Below, piece after piece: positions 60,086 through 64,000 of a DNA stretch of 64,000 nt. Below the pieces are notes generated by a model. That model was not told where the DNA came from. It was given only the letters and a program-made list of their open reading frames with translations, and did not search any database. Source of the stretch: Eurosta solidaginis (Eukaryota > Arthropoda > Insecta > Diptera > Tephritidae); the NCBI RefSeq assembly GCF_040869045.1, contig NC_090321.1, positions 30,935,426-30,999,425 on the forward strand. The letters run 5' to 3'. A program made the position numbers and the translations under genes. The stretch's first letter is position 1; every line of letters begins with the position of its first letter.

Positions 60086-60240
60086 AAAATAATGTTGGCT
60101 CTTTATAACGCATGCCCAAGGGCGGATAGTTTCCAGAAACATGGAAGCAACCGAAACCAATGTTCATTAGCAAAGGGAAAAGGCCATCCAAACTCGCCAA
60201 AGCCATAGAACAAACAGTAAGAGTACCAACTAGGTAGCAT
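59735..60240 (+). mobile_element. R1/Jockey-like non-LTR retrotransposon fragment (start of reverse transcriptase)
   Basis: Frameshifted reading shows YRRARRLGQSIAEAK at about 59790, then FTTAQFN, KNKKAS, GIPEAIK and SLYNAC, and finally FPETWKQPKPMFISKG at about 60130-60180. That order (KNKKAPGPDGIP-like, then FP-TWK---L--KG) is the first part of an R1-type reverse transcriptase. The piece is 5'- and 3'-truncated and dead. A homologous but shorter piece lies on the minus strand at 57290-57670 in the other duplication arm. Clade assignment is from motif memory only. Confidence 0.65.
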
Positions 60241-60288
60241 AGGTCTGGAAAATGCACATTAAATACAAAAGAGACGTTCTTACAAGCA

Positions 60289-62612
60289 TACACTCAGATA
60301 AAAACGCCTTTCTAAAATCCAGCACCATTGGACTGAATTCAAGCTTCTCATGTTCTTAGTTTTCTTGAAAAACGAACGACCTGTTATCAAACAACAACCT
60401 TGTTCTTGAACTGACAACCATTTTCTTGAAAAGAGAACGACTGGTCTTAAAATATGAACAAATGTTCTATTAATGAGAACAATGATCTTAAATTAAGAAC
60501 AATGTTCTTAAATTAAGTTCAGGAAAAAAGAAGCGATCGTGCGGCGATCGATCACTGTCAAACTCTAAAGTTTTATACAGAGTATATTAACTTTGATTGG
60601 ATAACGGTTGATTGTACAGGTATAAAGGAATCGAGATGGATATAGACTTCCATATATCAAAATCATCAGTATCGCAAACAAATTTGTTTGAGCCACGTCC
60701 GCCCGTCCGTCCGCCGGTCCGTCCGCCCGTTAATACGCTAACTTGGGTAAATATTGCGATATCTGCACCAAATTTGGTACACGAGCTTATCTGGACCCAG
60801 AATAGATTGGTATTGAAAATGAGGGAATTCGGATGATAACCACGCTCACTTTTTATATATATAACATTTTGGAAAACACAAAAGACCTGATTATTTAGTA
60901 AATAATACACCTAGAATGTTGAAATTTGACGTGTGGACTGGTATTGAGACTCTTGATAAAAATTTGAAAAATTTTTTTAAATGGGCGTGGCACCGCTCAC
61001 TTGTGATAAAATCAAATTTACAAATATTATTAATCATAAAGCAAAAATCGTTAAACCTATAGTAACAAAATTCGACAGAGAGGTTGCTTTTACTATAAGG
61101 AATGCTTTGAAGAAAAATTAGCGAAATCGGTTAAGGACCACGCCCACTTTCGCATAAAAGATTTTTAAAAGGGTCGTGGACGAATAAAATAAGTCATATC
61201 TTAGCAAAAAAGAGCTTTATATCAATGGTATTTCATTTCCCAAGTGGATTTATAACAATAAATAGGAAAAACATCAAATTTAAAAAGAAGGGCGTGGCAC
61301 CGCCTCTTTTATGACTAAGCAATTTTCTATGTTTCGGGAGCCATAACTCGAAGAAAAATTAACATATCATAATGAAATTGTGTGCACATATTTTCCTTAT
61401 AGCAGAAAATATTTGTAGTAAAAATGGACGGGATCGGTTAAAGGCCACGCCCACTTTTATATAAAACAAGTTTAAAAGAGTCGTCGACTAGAATAATAAC
61501 CTATAACTTAGCTAAAAATAGTTTTGGATCAATGATATTTCACTAATCAAGTTTTATTGAAAGAGGAAATGGGAGACATTTTTTTTTAAATGGGCGGTGC
61601 CATGTGTTATATAGGAAGTGAATTTATCTGAATTGAAACGTACAATTGAAGTTCACGCTGGGTATATAATGTTTGGTTACACCCGAACTTAGACACCTTT
61701 ACTTGTTTGAAACAATTTTTTTATATTCTTTTTTTTAACTCTAGTTTTTCGTTCAGTTCCATTCACATAAACACAGGTAATTCTCAAACTTGTTATGAAA
61801 TGTTTTAAATATATATTCAGATTGCATCATCAAATAAGAAGAATTTCTCAATAAGAGAAATATATAAAAAATGCATATTATGCATATTATGCACTTTTTC
61901 TAATCTTTTGGATATTAATAATAGGTTTCTTATTAATGATAAAAAAAAAAAATTTAATAAACAAAAATTTATAAATGGTATCTTCCCTTCCCACTCAACC
62001 AATGATAAAGCACAAACCGTTCTTGAATTGAGACCGAAAACACAAACACCGAATCGTGATGCTTGAAACACAATGTCCTGAAGCCGCGAAATAAACGCGA
62101 CGAACTTCGCCTTGCCAAAAATAGAATACCCGTAATTACATGAAGGTGAACACAATGGAAGCAAAGAGCGAAATTTACGCGACGTCATCTTTCGACGATA
62201 GATTTATTTCTATCTATTCTTTTCATCTTTATTTCTAAATAATGGCCACTCTGAATAAACAGCGCCAATTTCGCCCGGCATTGTGTTTTATGTAGAGTTA
62301 ATGTCTGGGCGTAATTTGAAAAATGTCATCGCCCGACGCGGCGTATGTCGTAGTCGCTTGGCATTGTGTTTCAAGCATGAGAACAAAAAATCTTAAATCA
62401 AGCCCAAGTAGTGCTTGAAATGAGCACAGAAGGTTTACACATCAATACCAAAGTGGTCATTAAGGACGAACGGCGAGCTTGGAAGAACTGTTCTTAAAAC
62501 AAGCCTATAGGTCACGAGTTAAGAAAAACCGTACTTAACAGATTTTTGTCAACGAATATCCTTAATTTTGAACTTGTTTCGTTCATTTTAGAACGTTTTT
62601 TCTCTGAGTGTA
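60289..62612. mobile_element. TIR-ended composite element (2.3 kb) with GTTCTTAA-type inverted subrepeats
   Basis: Ends TACACTCAGATAAAAACG and GTTTTTTCTCTGAGTGTA are inverted repeats that continue with CTTTCTAAAAT/ATTTTAGAACG. AAGCA just outside both ends (60284-60288; 62614-62618, one base off) may be a 5-bp target duplication. Left and right interiors repeat words like TTAAGAACAATGTTCTTAAA and CTTAAAACAAGC. No transposase. It contains the family B element at 60573-61707. Confidence 0.6.
60573..61707 (-). mobile_element. mini-me-like element (family B), nested in the TIR element
   Basis: Reverse-orientation copy of 35295-36405. It shows GAGTATATTAACTTTGATTG, a (GTCCGYCC)n run at 60695-60728, TGGGCGTGGCACCGC words, GTATATAATGTTTGGTTACA and a CCTTTACTTGT end. 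The 77- and 107-residue ORFs over 60587-60910 are this repeat. Confidence 0.8.
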
Positions 62613-62699
62613 GAAGCAACAAGGTAACACCAAATCCAGGCAAGTGGTCCTATCGGCGCCAGATAAGCAAATATGTTGAAAACAATGATTCCAAGGGAG

Positions 62700-62905
62700 G
62701 TAAGGGACTGTGTAGCGCAACCCTCTTCATCGAAGTTGATAGCTTTCAAAACCCAATTGTCAACCTCACATACCGGTGCTGAATCCTGTTTATTTACCAG
62801 CGAAGATCTGGCGACCCCAAGCTAAAGATGGAAGGAGATGGTTAGATGGCCTAGAAGTTTCAACGTGTTGATATTATTTCGTTTCCGAGATGATCTGGCT
62901 AATAA
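62700..62905 (-). repeat. dispersed repeat family C, copy
   Basis: GTGTAGCGCAACCCTCTTC, CCAATTGTCAACCTCAC, GCTGAATCCTGTTTATTTAC and GATGGCCTAGAAGTTTC match 16790-16970. Confidence 0.7.
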
Positions 62906-62949
62906 TTTATTGGCGATATTTTCCGAAATGCGAGGAGTCCACTTATCGC

Positions 62950-63285
62950 TACAAGAATTATCTACTGAATATCAATTTTAACTTTCTGAACATAAGTTGA
63001 AATTTTCTGAATATTAAATGGAAATTCTGAATATGAGTTAAAATTTTCTGAATATCAATTGCAATAACTTTATGAAAATTAATCGTAACTTTCTGAATAA
63101 GAAATGGAATTCTCAATAAGAATTGCAATTCTCTGAACACCAAATTAAAATTCTGAATATAAATTGTAATTTTATGAATATTAAGAATATTCCGAATATG
63201 AATTGTCATTTTCCGAATATTAATTGTAATTTCCTAAACATGAATTTTCGCTTTCTGAATGTAAACTGAATGTAAAAAGAGATTT
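62950..63285. repeat. single-arm array of the ~24-bp CTTTCTGAA subrepeat
   Basis: Repeated TTTCTGAATATnAATTGnAA words like the right arm at 668-861, including a matching end CTTTCTGAATGTAAACTGAA near 63250. No opposite arm is seen, so it is half of a foldback element or a related short satellite. Confidence 0.55.
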
Positions 63286-63414
63286 TTTTATAAAGCAAAA
63301 AAAGTGTTACTTAAGTTTAAGGAAAGATAGCTCCCAACATAAACTTAAGTGTGGTTCTCTAATTGGACACAAATGTAAGATTCTAATATAAAGTAGTTTT
63401 CAAGAAATTAATAA

Positions 63415-63415
<1 letters not shown>

Positions 63416-63452
<37 letters not shown>
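63416..63452. repeat. (TA)n microsatellite
   Basis: About 36 bp of pure alternating TA. Confidence 0.9.
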
Positions 63453-63457
<5 letters not shown>

Positions 63458-63477
63458 TTATTTACAATATGAGTATT

Positions 63478-64000
63478 TTAAAAGGAAGTGGGCCTTCGTT
63501 CTATAGGTGGAAGCCGTTTCGAAATATCGCCATAAAGGTAGACCAGGGGTAACTCTAGAATGTGTTTGTACGATATGGGTATAAAATTAAAGGTATTAAT
63601 GAGGGTTTTAAAAGGGAGTGGTGGTAGTTGTATAGGTGGTCGCCTTTTCGAGATATCGCCATAAAGGTGGACCAGGGGTGACTCTAGAATGCGTTTGTAC
63701 AATATGGGTATCAAACGAAAAGTGTTAATGAGTATTTTAAAAGGGAGTGGGCCTTCGTTCTATAGGTGGAAGCCTTTTCGAAATATCGCCATAAAGGTGG
63801 ACCAGGGGTAACTCTAGAATGTGTTTGTACGATATGGGTATAAAATTAAAGGTATTAATGAGGGTTTTAAAAGGGAGTGGTGGTAGTTGTATAGGTGGTC
63901 GCCTTTTCGAGATATCGCCATAAAGGTGGACCAGGGGTGACTCTAGAATGCGTTTGTACAATATGGGTATCAAACGAAAAGTGTTAATGAGTATTTTAAA
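63478..64000 (+). repeat. dimeric tandem repeat, 130-bp monomer / ~259-bp dimer (runs off the window)
   Basis: Monomers A (63478, 63737) and B (63608, 63867) alternate. Both hold AAAAGGGAGTGG or a near form, ATAGGTGG, CGAAATATCGCCATAAAGGT, ACCAGGGGTGACTCTAGAAT and GTACAATATGGGTATCAAA. A copies have GGGCCTTCGTTC and B copies TGGTAGTTGT. A copies resemble each other far more than they resemble B, which defines a dimer. Minus-strand ORFs of 78 residues at 63478 and 63737 are repeat translations. Confidence 0.92.

Noticed and set aside
63478..63973. Two 78-residue minus-strand ORFs with LYGDISKRxPPI repeats
   Set aside because: Translation of the 130-bp tandem repeat.

Overview
This window looks like intergenic chromatin from a higher fly (Diptera, Brachycera), possibly a tephritid fruit fly. 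The evidence is a c-type lysozyme of the intronless fly digestive type, AT-rich DNA, a tRNA-derived SINE with typical A/B boxes, LINEs of RTE and R1/Jockey type, short-LTR elements that duplicate ATAT, and DINE-1/mini-me-like elements carrying a (GACR)n motif. The species call is inference. I see only one convincing intact host gene, and nearly everything else with structure is a mobile element, a satellite or an inverted repeat.

Layout. 0.4-4.4 kb: a foldback-like inverted array, a SINE split by a 48-bp LINE end, two ATCGAT-rich foldback-like arrays and a 0.6-kb near-palindrome. 5.7-6.8 kb: a solo LTR (-) and a full-length SINE, followed by an unidentified frameshifted coding-like fragment. 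9.7-10.2 kb: an RTE LINE end (-). 11.4-12.9 kb: two solo LTRs, each flanked by ATAT. 14.6-15.4 kb: a SINE and a LINE RNase H remnant. 16.0-19.3 kb: one end of a tandem-repeat element, dispersed repeat C and a third ATCGAT foldback-like array. 20.3-23.3 kb: a perfect 71-bp inverted repeat, a SINE and a possible small secreted-protein ORF.

23.5-32.5 kb is a roughly 9-kb satellite of about 152-bp monomers, held inside the ends of a DINE-1/mini-me-like element and showing higher-order structure. A shorter sister element follows at 33.5-35.0 kb, and a related 1.1-kb element at 35.3-36.4 kb. 36.4-49.4 kb is mostly unannotatable AT-rich DNA with several MITE-like inverted repeats. 49.5-57.3 kb holds MITEs, a 3x212-bp tandem repeat, R1/Jockey-like LINE pieces (one with a SINE inserted, target duplication visible) and a decayed RTE LINE.

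57.3-60.1 kb is the most gene-relevant part: an intact lysozyme gene (58701-59126, +) faces away from a decayed lysozyme pseudogene (about 58225-58515, -). Both carry the same roughly 0.9 kb of downstream DNA in inverted orientation, so this is an inverted segmental duplication with one copy dead. The right side runs into a TIR-ended element (60289-62612) that carries a nested mini-me-like copy. The window closes inside a 130-bp/260-bp dimeric tandem repeat.

The genes do not form a pathway. The biology visible is multigene-family birth and death (lysozyme) and satellite growth inside a transposon.
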